Part shown: positions 44,198 through 52,671 of the stretch, in pieces
How positions within the stretch are numbered: position 1 is the stretch's first letter
How the letters are laid out: every line of letters begins with the position of its first letter
Source of the DNA: Bremerella sp. P1
GTDB taxonomy: Bacteria > Planctomycetota > Planctomycetia > Pirellulales > Pirellulaceae
Direction: 5' to 3'
Length of the DNA: 64,000 nt
Assembly: GCF_028748185.1 (NCBI RefSeq)
Contig: NZ_CP118164.1
Span: forward strand, 930,001 to 994,000
Translations under genes and position numbers: made by a program
Notes under the pieces: generated by a model
The model's database searches: none
Told to the model about the DNA's origin: nothing
What the model saw: the letters and a program-made list of their open reading frames with translations, nothing else

Positions 44198-44827
44198 TTA
44201 ACGCGGATTCCCGCGAGGCCCTGGCGGGGGAGCAATACACCGATCCCAAAAGGCTCGGATCGCTGCTTGTAGCTGGGATAAGTCGTCGTCGTTGGGGATC
44301 TCGATGTCAGCGAGCTTTCGCTTGACCTCTAATTTTTCCTGCGCGGCCTCACGAATGTCAAACTCATTTTCTGTCCAGTTTCGCGCAAGAGCACGTTCCA
44401 GGCGTTTTTCCCGCGAGGCATCCACATAAAGAACATAGTCACAATGGCGTATCCAGCCCGCCTTAATCATGACCGGTGCATCGACCACAAATGCTGGTGC
44501 TCCAGCGACTTCCGCTGCCTGGAGGGCCGCTTCCAGCTGCTGACCGATCCGTGGATGCGAGATCTTTTCGAGGTCGGCCAGAGCCTGACGATGCTGGTCA
44601 GAGTCGCCAAAAACAAGCTGTGCAATTTTCGGCCTTAATACGTTCCCTTGATCGTCAAATACGGCGGAAGAAAACCTCGCTCGGATTTCCTCCTTCACCT
44701 CAGGCATCTCCAGAACGCAATGTCCGGCCTTGTCGGCATCGAAGACAACCGCACCTAAATCGCGCAAGGCCTCCGTTGCGGCACTCTTGCCGGACGCGAT
44801 ACCACCGAGGATTCCGATCGTTTTCAT
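44198..44827 (-). CDS. coaE: Dephospho-CoA kinase
   Basis: 209 residues from ATG 44827 (six-residue longer start at 44845 is possible). Phosphorylates the 3'-OH of dephospho-CoA, the final step of coenzyme A synthesis. The P-loop GILGGIASGKSAATEAL, the VVFDADKAGH motif with the catalytic aspartate, ISHPRIGQQL, FVVDAPVMIKAGW and the RNWTENEFDIREA lid arginine are present. It lies 105 bases after polA on the same strand, a linkage seen widely in planctomycetes and other bacteria. The C-terminus is Pro/Arg-rich (CIAPPPGPRGNPR). Confidence 0.95.
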   Translation of the reverse strand: MKTIGILGGIASGKSAATEALRDLGAVVFDADKAGHCVLEMPEVKEEIRARFSSAVFDDQGNVLRPKIAQLVFGDSDQHRQALADLEKISHPRIGQQLEAALQAAEVAGAPAFVVDAPVMIKAGWIRHCDYVLYVDASREKRLERALARNWTENEFDIREAAQEKLEVKRKLADIEIPNDDDLSQLQAAIRAFWDRCIAPPPGPRGNPR

Positions 44828-44932
44828 GATGTGACTTGCCGACAAGCTTCCGATTGGGGAGTGAGGGTAATTGCTAACCGCCCTCTCGTTTTTTTCGTCC
44901 GCCGCATACTGAGCTTGGTGGACACTTACCCA

Positions 44933-47788
44933 TCAGCCATCTAAATCGACCGGTTCGCACTCGGCCCAGTTCTGCCCCGACTCGACATCGACCACCAGCG
45001 GAACATCCAACTCGACCGCCTCGGTCATTTCCGGCAGCATCAACTTCACCAAAGATGGCACTTCTTCCGGGGGTGCTTCAAAAACCAGTTCGTCGTGAAT
45101 CTGAAGCAGAAGTTTCGACTGCAGGTCGGAAGCCGACAATGCCTTGTGAACGCGAATCATGGCCAGCTTAATAATGTCCGCCGCCGAACCTTGGATGACC
45201 GTATTTACCGCGGTCCGTTCGGGCATGAGTAACTGACGCGCCATCCGGTCACGCTTCTGCGGAGAGCGTACGCCGTCGATCTTACGGCGGCGACCCAGAA
45301 TCGTTTTCACGAAACCATCCTTGTAGCACTGCTGCAGGGTGTTCTCCATGAAATCGTCGACGCCTGGGTATTTGCGGAAGTAAGCATCAATAAAGCCGAA
45401 TGCTTCGTCCTTCTCGATATCCAGGCTCTTGGCCAGGCCGAATGCGCTTTGGCCATAGACGATTCCAAAGTTGATCGCCTTCGCGCTGCGGCGTTCGTTG
45501 GAGGTCACCTCTTCCAGCGGAATCCCATACACCTCCGACGCGACCTTGGCGTGAATGTCTTGATTGTTTTGATACGCCTCACGCAAAGCTTCGTCTTTAG
45601 AGTAATGTGCCAGTACACGCAGTTCGATCTGCGAGTAGTCGGCACAGACCAACACCCAGTCCTCGCGACTGGCTTTGAAGGCCGAACGAATTTCTTTCCC
45701 TTCCTTGGTACGGATCGGAATGTTCTGCAGGTTCGGTTCATTGGAACTCAGTCGCCCTGTCGCGGCCACCACCTGGTTGAACGACGTGTGCACAAGGTTG
45801 GTCTTTGGGCAGATCATGTTCGGCAGGGCATCGATGTACGTGTTCTTCAGTTTGGCGTATTGGCGGAAGTCGATGATCTTCTGCGGCAGCGGATCTTGCT
45901 TGGCTAACTGCTCCAACACTTCAGCATCGGTTGATGCGCCGGTCTTGGTCTTCTTGATGACCGGCAGGTTTCGTTTCTCAAACAGGATCTCGGCCAACTG
46001 TTTGGGCGAGGCAATGTTGAACGGCTGCTCGGCGATCTCGTAGATCTCTTTTTCGAGCCCGTCCAGACGCTCGCCGTAAGCGTCGCTCAGGTTCTTGAGA
46101 CGCTCGGTATCGACGCGGATGCCGTTGGTTTCCATCTCGACCAGGACATCGATCAGCGGGACTTCAACATCGTCGAACAGATCGGTCAGGCCTTCTTCTT
46201 CCAGTCGCTCGCCCAGAATCTCGTACAGCCGCAGCGGAATGTCCGCGTCTTCACAGGCATAGTACGAGACCTTTTCCAGCGGCACCTGGCTCATCAGGAT
46301 CTGCTTCTTGCCGGTGCCGATCAACTCGCTGATCTTGACCGTTTCGTGCTGTAAATAGCGACGGGCCAGTTCGTCCAGGCCGTGCGATCGTGCGCCGGCT
46401 TCCAACAGGTAATGGGCGATCATCGTATCGAAGTCGACGCCGGCCAGGTCGATGCCGACACCGCGAAAGACAATCTCGTCGTACTTCAGGTTCTGGCCGA
46501 GCTTCTTGATGTTTTCGTCTTCGAGTACTGGCCGAAGCAGTTCGATCGCTTCTTCCAGCGGCAGGCTCGGGTCTTCTTCCGGTGTTTGAATTGGAATGTA
46601 CCGCGCGGTGCCGGGCTTCCAGCAAACCGAGATACCAACTAGGTCGGCCCAGCGAGGGCTGGTATGCGTGGTCTCGGTATCGATCGAGATGCGTTTCTGC
46701 TTGCGGAGTATCTCGACCAGTTCTTTCAGCTGATCGATCGTTTCGATGGCCTGGTAGTCCAGCGGTGTTGCTTCCAGCGCGCTGGTCTCCGCCTGCCCTG
46801 CTGCTCCGCTTGAAAGGGACAGAAGTTGTTTCGACAGCGTGCGGAAGCCAAACTCGTCGCACAGCTCTTCACATGCCTGACCATTAACCGGCGTGACGAC
46901 GTACTTGTCCCACTCCCAGGTCAGCGGCACATCATCGCGGAGGCGAACCAGCTCTTTGCTGACCAGCGCCAGTTCGCGGCCATTGGTGATGTTCTCTTTG
47001 CGTTTCTTGCCGGAGATCTTATCGACACTGTCGAGCACTTCTTCCAAGGTGCCAAACTGATTGAGCAGATCCTTGGCGATCTTCGGGCCAATCAAGGGAA
47101 TGCCTGGCACGTTATCGACCGAGTCACCGACCATCGCTTGAAAGTCGACAACCTGGTCGGGACGAACGCCCCAGTCTTCCATCAATGATTCGGCCGTGTA
47201 GAAGGCATCCTTCCGCACATTGAACAGCCGCACATTGTCGGTGATCAGCTGGCGGCAGTCTTTATCGGTGGTGACCAGGGTGCAGCGGCCCCCCTTCTCT
47301 TCCACGACTTTCGCGGCGGCAGCCAGGACGTCGTCGGCCTCGAAGCCTTCGTACTCGAGCACCGGGATCGTCATCGCTTCCAACAGCCGCCGGATGCCGG
47401 CGATCTGCGAAGGCAATTCGACTGGCATTTCGTCGCGGTTGGCTTTGTACTGGTCGTACAGCTCGTTGCGGAAGGTCGGCCCCGAGAGGTCAAACGCACA
47501 GATCAAATAGTCAGGCTTCTTCTTTTCCAGCAGGAAGACCATATCTCGGGCGAAGCCATAGATGGCCGCCACCGGCTGGCCGGCCGGACCGGTCATGGGT
47601 GGGATCGCGTGGAAGACCTGGAAGATCAGCGAGTGCGAGTCGACAATCCAGACCTCTTTGTCCTTCAAATCGCTGGGATCGCCGACATCGGCCGGAGCAG
47701 CCGTGGGCTGGGGAATTTTTTCCGAAATTTCCTGCGTCTCGTCCGTGTCGAAACTTAGCGACGTTTGCCGCGTGCGATTTTTCATCAT
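44933..47788 (-). CDS. polA: DNA polymerase I
   Basis: 951 residues. About 45 extra disordered residues precede the 5'-nuclease domain (VDSHSLIFQVFHAIPPMTG, EGFEADDVLAAAAK, TTDKDCRQL, GIPLIGPKIAKDLL). The 3'-5' exonuclease appears active, with DxE in ISIDTETTHTSP, NLKYDE and YACEDADIPL. The polymerase has motif A CADYSQIELRVLAH, the O-helix RRSAKAINFGIVYGQSAFG with the dNTP-selecting Phe, and motif C LLQIHDELVFE. Thus all three activities for Okazaki fragment maturation and repair are kept. Followed by coaE. Confidence 0.97.
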   Translation of the reverse strand: MMKNRTRQTSLSFDTDETQEISEKIPQPTAAPADVGDPSDLKDKEVWIVDSHSLIFQVFHAIPPMTGPAGQPVAAIYGFARDMVFLLEKKKPDYLICAFDLSGPTFRNELYDQYKANRDEMPVELPSQIAGIRRLLEAMTIPVLEYEGFEADDVLAAAAKVVEEKGGRCTLVTTDKDCRQLITDNVRLFNVRKDAFYTAESLMEDWGVRPDQVVDFQAMVGDSVDNVPGIPLIGPKIAKDLLNQFGTLEEVLDSVDKISGKKRKENITNGRELALVSKELVRLRDDVPLTWEWDKYVVTPVNGQACEELCDEFGFRTLSKQLLSLSSGAAGQAETSALEATPLDYQAIETIDQLKELVEILRKQKRISIDTETTHTSPRWADLVGISVCWKPGTARYIPIQTPEEDPSLPLEEAIELLRPVLEDENIKKLGQNLKYDEIVFRGVGIDLAGVDFDTMIAHYLLEAGARSHGLDELARRYLQHETVKISELIGTGKKQILMSQVPLEKVSYYACEDADIPLRLYEILGERLEEEGLTDLFDDVEVPLIDVLVEMETNGIRVDTERLKNLSDAYGERLDGLEKEIYEIAEQPFNIASPKQLAEILFEKRNLPVIKKTKTGASTDAEVLEQLAKQDPLPQKIIDFRQYAKLKNTYIDALPNMICPKTNLVHTSFNQVVAATGRLSSNEPNLQNIPIRTKEGKEIRSAFKASREDWVLVCADYSQIELRVLAHYSKDEALREAYQNNQDIHAKVASEVYGIPLEEVTSNERRSAKAINFGIVYGQSAFGLAKSLDIEKDEAFGFIDAYFRKYPGVDDFMENTLQQCYKDGFVKTILGRRRKIDGVRSPQKRDRMARQLLMPERTAVNTVIQGSAADIIKLAMIRVHKALSASDLQSKLLLQIHDELVFEAPPEEVPSLVKLMLPEMTEAVELDVPLVVDVESGQNWAECEPVDLDG

Positions 47789-48021
47789 GCCAACTGCGTT
47801 AGGGGGAAGCCGAGAGCCGCTATGAGCTGCGATCCTGCACGTAGATTATTGTGCAGTAACGAGTTACGAACAAGAAGCCACCCCCAAACACCTAATTTCT
47901 AAGGCTTTCGCAATTTCATCATCACTCCCTGAAGGAACGTTGCCAAAAAACCCCATGTTGCCCCAGGTCAACATTTCCATAAATCCTTTGTCATACAACG
48001 ACTTACGAAAATTCCATTTCG

Positions 48022-48050
48022 TTGACTTCTACCCAGAACGCGTGTACACT
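48022..48050 (+). promoter_or_regulatory. Candidate sigma-70 promoter with a long leader
   Basis: TTGACT (48022-48027) and TACACT (48045-48050), 17 bases apart, the best consensus match in the 499-base gap before 48288. The mRNA would carry a leader of about 230 bases, including a hairpin AAAGCCC...GGGCTTT at 48131-48147. The remaining part of the gap upstream (47789-48021) is the polA promoter region. No gene is seen in it. Confidence 0.6.
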
Positions 48051-48287
48051 TACGGTGCTGGCAAGACTTTGACCAGCCAACCACTCATCCCAATCGCTAA
48101 TCCATCCAGCGGTTCACAAGTCCTTAAGCTAAAGCCCAGGCGGGGCTTTGGTCTTAACTTGTTCACGTGATCCCTACCATCGGCTGGATTGGCATTTGCC
48201 CTAGCTTTGACTAATTTAGGCAAACTGGGGAGACCCTAGTTCCACGACCCGTCTCCCTTTACTTGTCCCCTCAGGAGAGTTTCGCTC

Positions 48288-49688
48288 ATGGCAGCCCGTG
48301 ACAATCAAGGTCTTCAAATCGCCGTGATCCTTATGGTCATGCTGGTGGTCGGTTTGGGTATCACGACCGGCGTGTTCTACAACGCAAATCTGAAAGCCCA
48401 GACAGACGCGAAGGATGCCAACGCACGTGCCCAGACTGAATCCTCGAAGTCGCGTGAGTACTTGCTCGAACGCAACCGTCTGAAGGTCATGATCGGTCAT
48501 ACCGACGAAACGACCATGGACGAGATCGAAACGCAGTTCACCAACGACGTCGCCGCGTTTGTGGCTGACGAGAATGGAACTCCTGCCGACGTTCAGGCTT
48601 TGAACTACCGCAAGATCCCGGTCGAACTTCGCAACAAGTACGCCACGCTCGAACAGCAGTTGGCATCGGCCCGTGCCCAAGTGAATGCCCTGACGGCCGA
48701 ACGCGATTCGATTCGTACCACGGCCGATTCCGCCGTCGCCAAAGCAAAGTCCGAAAAGGATGCCGCCGAAGCCAACCTGCGTAAGATGACCGCCGACTAC
48801 CAGTCGGAACGCCAATCGCTGCAAGACGACCAGAAGAAGGTTCTTGCTTCCAAGCAAGCCATCGAAGGACAAGTTGCCCAGGTGACTGCCAAGTTCACCC
48901 AGGAAAAGAAAGCCTTGGATAAGGAACTCGCCGACAAGCAGAACCTCATCGCCGGCCTTCAGAAGGTGAATGAAGACCTGAAGCCAAGCATCACCGATCG
49001 CCCTGATGGCAAGATCGTCTGGTCGAACCAGCGGGAAAAGACCGTTTGGATCAACCTCGGTTCGCAAGACTTGCTGCGTCCGCAGATGACCTTCAGCGTT
49101 TACCCTGTCGGTCAGGAAAACCTGCGTGACGCTCCGGTGAAGGGTAAGATCGAAGTCACCAAGATCCATGACGGTCACCAGGCGGAAGCCCGGATCACCG
49201 ACTTTGACCTGGCCAATCCGATCATGCCTGGCGACACCATCTTCACGCCAACCTGGACCCCAGGACACCCTGAAAAGTTCGCTGTGGTCGGTTACATCGA
49301 CATCGATGGCGACGACAAGGACGACACCGATGACCTTCGCCAGATCATCGAAACCTCCGGCGGTATTGTCGCTGCTTACGTCGATGAAAGTGGAAGTATC
49401 AAGGGTGCAATCACCCCAGATATTCGCTACCTGATCCTTGGTAAGCGTCCAACCGAAAAGACCGCCGAAAACAGCCTGACCGCTTACTCGCAAATGAGCG
49501 AAGCAGCCCGTGCTAACGGTATCCAGGCCATCCGCGTCGACCAGTTCATCGACTGGGCCGGCTACGTCGGAGCGGAAGAACTCGTCCGCCTGAACGCCGC
49601 CTCGAAGCTGGAAGAACTGGAAGCTCAGGCCGAGAAGGAAAAGGCTGGTTTCCAGAAGCGTCGCCCAAGCGGCAACAGCGCCTTCTAA
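48288..49688 (+). CDS. Membrane-anchored coiled-coil protein of unknown function
   Basis: 466 residues. After a short N-terminus a single transmembrane helix (about 11-32: IAVILMVMLVVGLGITTGVF) leads to a long coiled coil (about 35-245) rich in Ala, Lys, Glu and Gln. A globular domain of some 190 residues follows (KIVWSNQREKTVWINLGSQD, then a GDTIFTPTWTPG stretch and a region like a BRCT or VWA-type Rossmann core, VVGYIDIDGDDKDDTDDLRQ). AGGAG precedes the ATG. Anchored in the cytoplasmic membrane with the coiled coil outside or inside. Planctomycetes have close relatives but no function is known. Strong terminator follows. Confidence 0.88.
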   Translation: MAARDNQGLQIAVILMVMLVVGLGITTGVFYNANLKAQTDAKDANARAQTESSKSREYLLERNRLKVMIGHTDETTMDEIETQFTNDVAAFVADENGTPADVQALNYRKIPVELRNKYATLEQQLASARAQVNALTAERDSIRTTADSAVAKAKSEKDAAEANLRKMTADYQSERQSLQDDQKKVLASKQAIEGQVAQVTAKFTQEKKALDKELADKQNLIAGLQKVNEDLKPSITDRPDGKIVWSNQREKTVWINLGSQDLLRPQMTFSVYPVGQENLRDAPVKGKIEVTKIHDGHQAEARITDFDLANPIMPGDTIFTPTWTPGHPEKFAVVGYIDIDGDDKDDTDDLRQIIETSGGIVAAYVDESGSIKGAITPDIRYLILGKRPTEKTAENSLTAYSQMSEAARANGIQAIRVDQFIDWAGYVGAEELVRLNAASKLEELEAQAEKEKAGFQKRRPSGNSAF

Positions 49689-49723
49689 AGCGATTCGTCC
49701 TAAGAATTGCATCCAAGCAACGA

Positions 49724-49755
49724 ATAAAAGCCGAGATGAATATCTCGGCTTTTAT
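49724..49755 (+). terminator. Terminator of the coiled-coil membrane protein gene
   Basis: Perfect 13-base-pair stem (49724-49736 with 49743-49755), six-base loop and TTTTATC tail inside the 3' arm. Confidence 0.88.
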
Positions 49756-49786
49756 CATGCGCAGATATAACCAAGCCTCTCGTTAC

Positions 49787-49819
49787 TGTCCCCTCTTCCC
49801 GCAGGGGCGAGGGGACAGG
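49787..49819 (+). repeat. REP-like palindrome, single
   Basis: TGTCCCCTCTTCCC facing GGGGCGAGGGGACAGG; the family core without the long flanking arms. Lies just before the UPF0145 gene. Confidence 0.75.
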
Positions 49820-49859
49820 ATTAGCATTGCGTCACGAGCATGTCAGTAAGGAGCACCCA

Positions 49860-50186
49860 ATGATCGTCACCACTGGCAACGAGGTCGAAGGACAACGTGT
49901 TGTCGAGTACCTGGGCCTGGTCCGAGGAATCGTCGTCCGGTCGCCGAGCATTGCTCGCGGCTTCATAGGCGGCCTCCGGTCCATCGTCGGCGGGAACATC
50001 CCCGAGTACGCCGCCGTGTGTGAGGAGGCCCGTCAGCACGCCTACGACCTGATGCTGCAGCATGCCCGCCAGGTCGGGGCCGACGCGATCATCGGGACGC
50101 GGTACGATGCTACCGAGTTCGCCCCTGGCGCGACCGAAGTCTTGGCGTACGGAACAGCGGTGAAGATCCAGCCGAATGCAGACTAG
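49860..50186 (+). CDS. UPF0145 / YbjQ-family protein
   Basis: 108 residues from ATG 49860, with AAGGAG eight bases upstream. The full family pattern is present: MIVTTGNEVEGQRVVEYLGL, GIVVRSPSIARGFIGGLRSI, a helix with CEEARQHAYDLMLQHARQVG and ADAIIGTRYDATEF. These small proteins form pentameric beta-barrel-like assemblies and have no proven function, though metal binding has been suggested. Flanked on both sides by REP-like palindromes. Confidence 0.93.
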   Translation: MIVTTGNEVEGQRVVEYLGLVRGIVVRSPSIARGFIGGLRSIVGGNIPEYAAVCEEARQHAYDLMLQHARQVGADAIIGTRYDATEFAPGATEVLAYGTAVKIQPNAD

Positions 50187-50195
50187 CGCCTTTCC

Positions 50196-50230
50196 GGTCC
50201 CCTCTCTCTTCCCAAGGGGCGAGGGGACAA
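50196..50230 (+). repeat. REP-like palindrome, single
   Basis: GGTCCCCTCTCTC facing GGGGCGAGGGGACAAG, directly after the UPF0145 stop and before the convergent minus-strand gene. Confidence 0.75.
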
Positions 50231-50300
50231 GATGAAGAGCATGGGCGCATCTACGAGAGTGTGACGTCCGATCGACTCGGCGAGGATTCCAAAGACTTGG

Positions 50301-50777
50301 TTAGCCGATCGAGGCTTGCTGGTGCACGCTGCTGTCGGAAGCGATGGCCTGTTTCCAGAGATGGTAGCCGAAGAACTCTTCTCCGAGCGCGGCCAGCTGG
50401 CCATGCAGTTCATGGAACTTCTCGAGCTTCATCGCCGAAACGAGAAGACTCGGATCGCAGAAGATGCTTGCCGGGTGCGTTAGCTGAAGCTCGCGGCCAA
50501 TCTTCTTCAGCAGCGACGAATCCTTGCTGCTCAGCTCATGCTTCTTGCACAGGTCCGAAAACAACCGCTGGGGGTTGTCGACGTTCCAGGCGTTCTCGGT
50601 TTCCTGCCAACGCGTCAGAGCCCAAATGAGGGAAGCGATCACCAAGACCACCAAGGCCAGGATGATGAAGTGTGGGAGATTGAAGTGCGCGTTCTCGGCG
50701 CGGAAGTGCTCGCCCATGGCGGAAAAATCCACCGGCGGCTGATCGGCCAGAATTACGAGTTGCCAAAGTGATGCCAT
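50301..50777 (-). CDS. Single-pass membrane protein, partner of the HEAT-repeat protein
   Basis: 158 residues. A short N-terminal part precedes one transmembrane helix (about 35-53: FIILALVVLVIASLIWALTR) and a soluble C-terminal domain with helices (NPQRLFSDLCKKHELSSKDSS, then SLLVSAMKLEKFHELHGQL). AGGAG lies ten bases before the ATG. It starts only 12 bases after the HEAT-repeat gene, so they are co-transcribed. No known domain; a role in a membrane-bound complex with the HEAT protein is a guess. Confidence 0.8.
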   Translation of the reverse strand: MASLWQLVILADQPPVDFSAMGEHFRAENAHFNLPHFIILALVVLVIASLIWALTRWQETENAWNVDNPQRLFSDLCKKHELSSKDSSLLKKIGRELQLTHPASIFCDPSLLVSAMKLEKFHELHGQLAALGEEFFGYHLWKQAIASDSSVHQQASIG

Positions 50778-50789
50778 GGGTCTTCGCTC

Positions 50790-52445
50790 CTAAGTCGTGA
50801 CCTGTTCACCGGCGACCGGAGCTTCGATCGACGGCACAGCCACTTTGTTTCCAGCGATGCGACGCAGGCTTGCCTCGGCGTTCTCTCGAACACGCACATT
50901 TCGGTCGAGCATGGCCTGGCGAAGGGCCGCCACCGAAGCGGACGAAGGACAACGGGCCAGAAGATTAGCCGCTTCGGCACGCAGGAAATGATCTTCGTGT
51001 TGCAAGGCCTTGATCAGGTCAGACTCCATGTCGAGATGATTCTCCATCACCTCGATAATCTTCAACGCACGCAGGCGTCGGTAGCTCGCATCGTCGACCA
51101 TCTCGTTGGCCAACAGGCGTTGGGTGTTCACGTCGATTCCGCGAACCAGGCGTCCGGTGTTCTTTTGGGCGTCCAGGCTCATCTTGTCGAAGGCCGACAG
51201 GAACCGAGGAAAATTGAACTCGGCCAGGGAATTGCGCACCGTATCTTTCACGATCAGCTGTGGACTATCTAAGTGCTGCAGCAGTAGTTTGATCGCTCCG
51301 GGAATTCCTCGCGGGCGTAATTGGCGGAGGGCTTCGGCACGCACGCCTGCGTCAGGATCGCTGACGGCATCCAGAATCAGTTGGTTGGTACTTGGGTCGA
51401 TATAGCTGGCCAGTTCTTCGAGAGCTGCCAGGCGTCCGCTGGAATGCTGCGAACCGGCCATCATCAGCAGTAGATCGTACAGCCGCTCGGAACCGATCGA
51501 AGTGCACATAGCCATGTGCACCGCGGCAGCCTGCTGCAGGCCATTGAGCTTCTCGAGCACATGGCGATGCTCTTCGGCCCAGGCCACCTTCGTCAGCTTG
51601 GCCAGGTTGCGGCGGACGGTGTCGTTCACGCCTCCGTGAATACGCGTTGTCAATTCCGACATGAATGCCGGATCGTGCCGCAGTCCCACGATGTTGAGCA
51701 CCGGCATGGCGGGGTGCATATCGGTCAGTGAGCTGAGCACCAAGTCGATGATTTCAGGACGCGAACTGTGCCGCAGGAAGCGGATGATAGCTGTGTGTGC
51801 GGGATGCTTGGCGTTGTTCCAGGCTTCGCGAAGGAGTTGATTCTCGCGAGTGACGAGCACCAGGAATGCTTCGAGGATGGCCACCGATTCGTGCTGCTGG
51901 TAGTGACTGATGCAGTCTCCCAGCGAATCGATTGCCCGGCTGCGAACCGCTTCGCCACCCTTCTTGGAATCACCGACGCGAAGGTCTTTGCGGAGACTGG
52001 CCGCCAAGTGCACGAGCGTGTTGCCAGCCGAGTCGCGGTACGAGTGGCCAGAATCACGAACGATCAACGCAAGCGATGGGATCAGTTCGTATTCGGGAAC
52101 CTGATTCAAGACCTCCAGCCCCAACGCGAATTGCTCGTGGTCGCTGGAGTGAATCAGTTCGCGGACGGCAATCTCGAGCGAGATGCCGGAAAGTTCGATC
52201 CAGCTACGCTGAACCGGTGTGAACTTGCGCCAACGCTGCACGAGAGCCCGTTGGGCGACGACGTGACGTTGATGCAGCAGAGCGGAAAGAGCTCCCTCGC
52301 GCACTTCCGAATACGGCGAGTCCAGCGCGTCTACCAACACTGGGACCGCCGCATGGTTGTCCGTGTTGGCAAATAGCTGAAAGGTTTTTTCGATTCCGGA
52401 GGGCACGCTACGATTCCCGCTGCATGTCTGAGTGGTTCCGAACAT
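50790..52445 (-). CDS. HEAT-repeat protein
   Basis: 551 residues from ATG 52445; the frame continues to 52553 with residues unlike the family. From about residue 30 to the end the chain is a series of paired helices typical of HEAT or PBS-lyase repeats: HAAVPVLVDALDSPYSEVRE, EIIDLVLSSLTDMHPAMPV, ILDAVSDPDAGVRAEALRQL, AAALRQ-type endings such as SVAALRQAMLDRNVRVRENA. Such solenoids bind other proteins. The last repeat leads to a short unstructured C-terminus. Immediately followed by a small membrane protein. Confidence 0.85.
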   Translation of the reverse strand: MFGTTQTCSGNRSVPSGIEKTFQLFANTDNHAAVPVLVDALDSPYSEVREGALSALLHQRHVVAQRALVQRWRKFTPVQRSWIELSGISLEIAVRELIHSSDHEQFALGLEVLNQVPEYELIPSLALIVRDSGHSYRDSAGNTLVHLAASLRKDLRVGDSKKGGEAVRSRAIDSLGDCISHYQQHESVAILEAFLVLVTRENQLLREAWNNAKHPAHTAIIRFLRHSSRPEIIDLVLSSLTDMHPAMPVLNIVGLRHDPAFMSELTTRIHGGVNDTVRRNLAKLTKVAWAEEHRHVLEKLNGLQQAAAVHMAMCTSIGSERLYDLLLMMAGSQHSSGRLAALEELASYIDPSTNQLILDAVSDPDAGVRAEALRQLRPRGIPGAIKLLLQHLDSPQLIVKDTVRNSLAEFNFPRFLSAFDKMSLDAQKNTGRLVRGIDVNTQRLLANEMVDDASYRRLRALKIIEVMENHLDMESDLIKALQHEDHFLRAEAANLLARCPSSASVAALRQAMLDRNVRVRENAEASLRRIAGNKVAVPSIEAPVAGEQVTT

Positions 52446-52671
52446 CAGTGATCGAAACTTGGGGCAACTACAGGAAAACCTAGTTTTCCCCACAGATATG
52501 AGCCGTGAGAAACCGCATGAAATCGAATTCCCCCTTCGGGGCGGGCCGTACAATCGTTACAGACAGAACGATGGACAGCCTCTGTAGGGGGAATCCGCGA
52601 TGAAAAAAGCCTCTCGCAGACCCCCAAATGGCGGCACACTACGAATTAAACCGTAACAAGCGGTTTTGGCC

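Noticed and set aside
43894-44235. 113-codon minus-strand frame between coaE and rho
   Set aside because: Overlaps the coaE 3' end, has no ribosome site and an unstructured basic sequence without family features.
47940-48170. 76-codon plus-strand frame before the coiled-coil protein gene
   Set aside because: No ribosome site, contains the best promoter of the gap, and no recognisable sequence.
48216-49712. 498-codon frame on the minus strand
   Set aside because: It lies wholly opposite the plus-strand coiled-coil protein, which has a ribosome site, transmembrane helix, typical codon use and terminator. The antisense frame is a by-product of codon bias.
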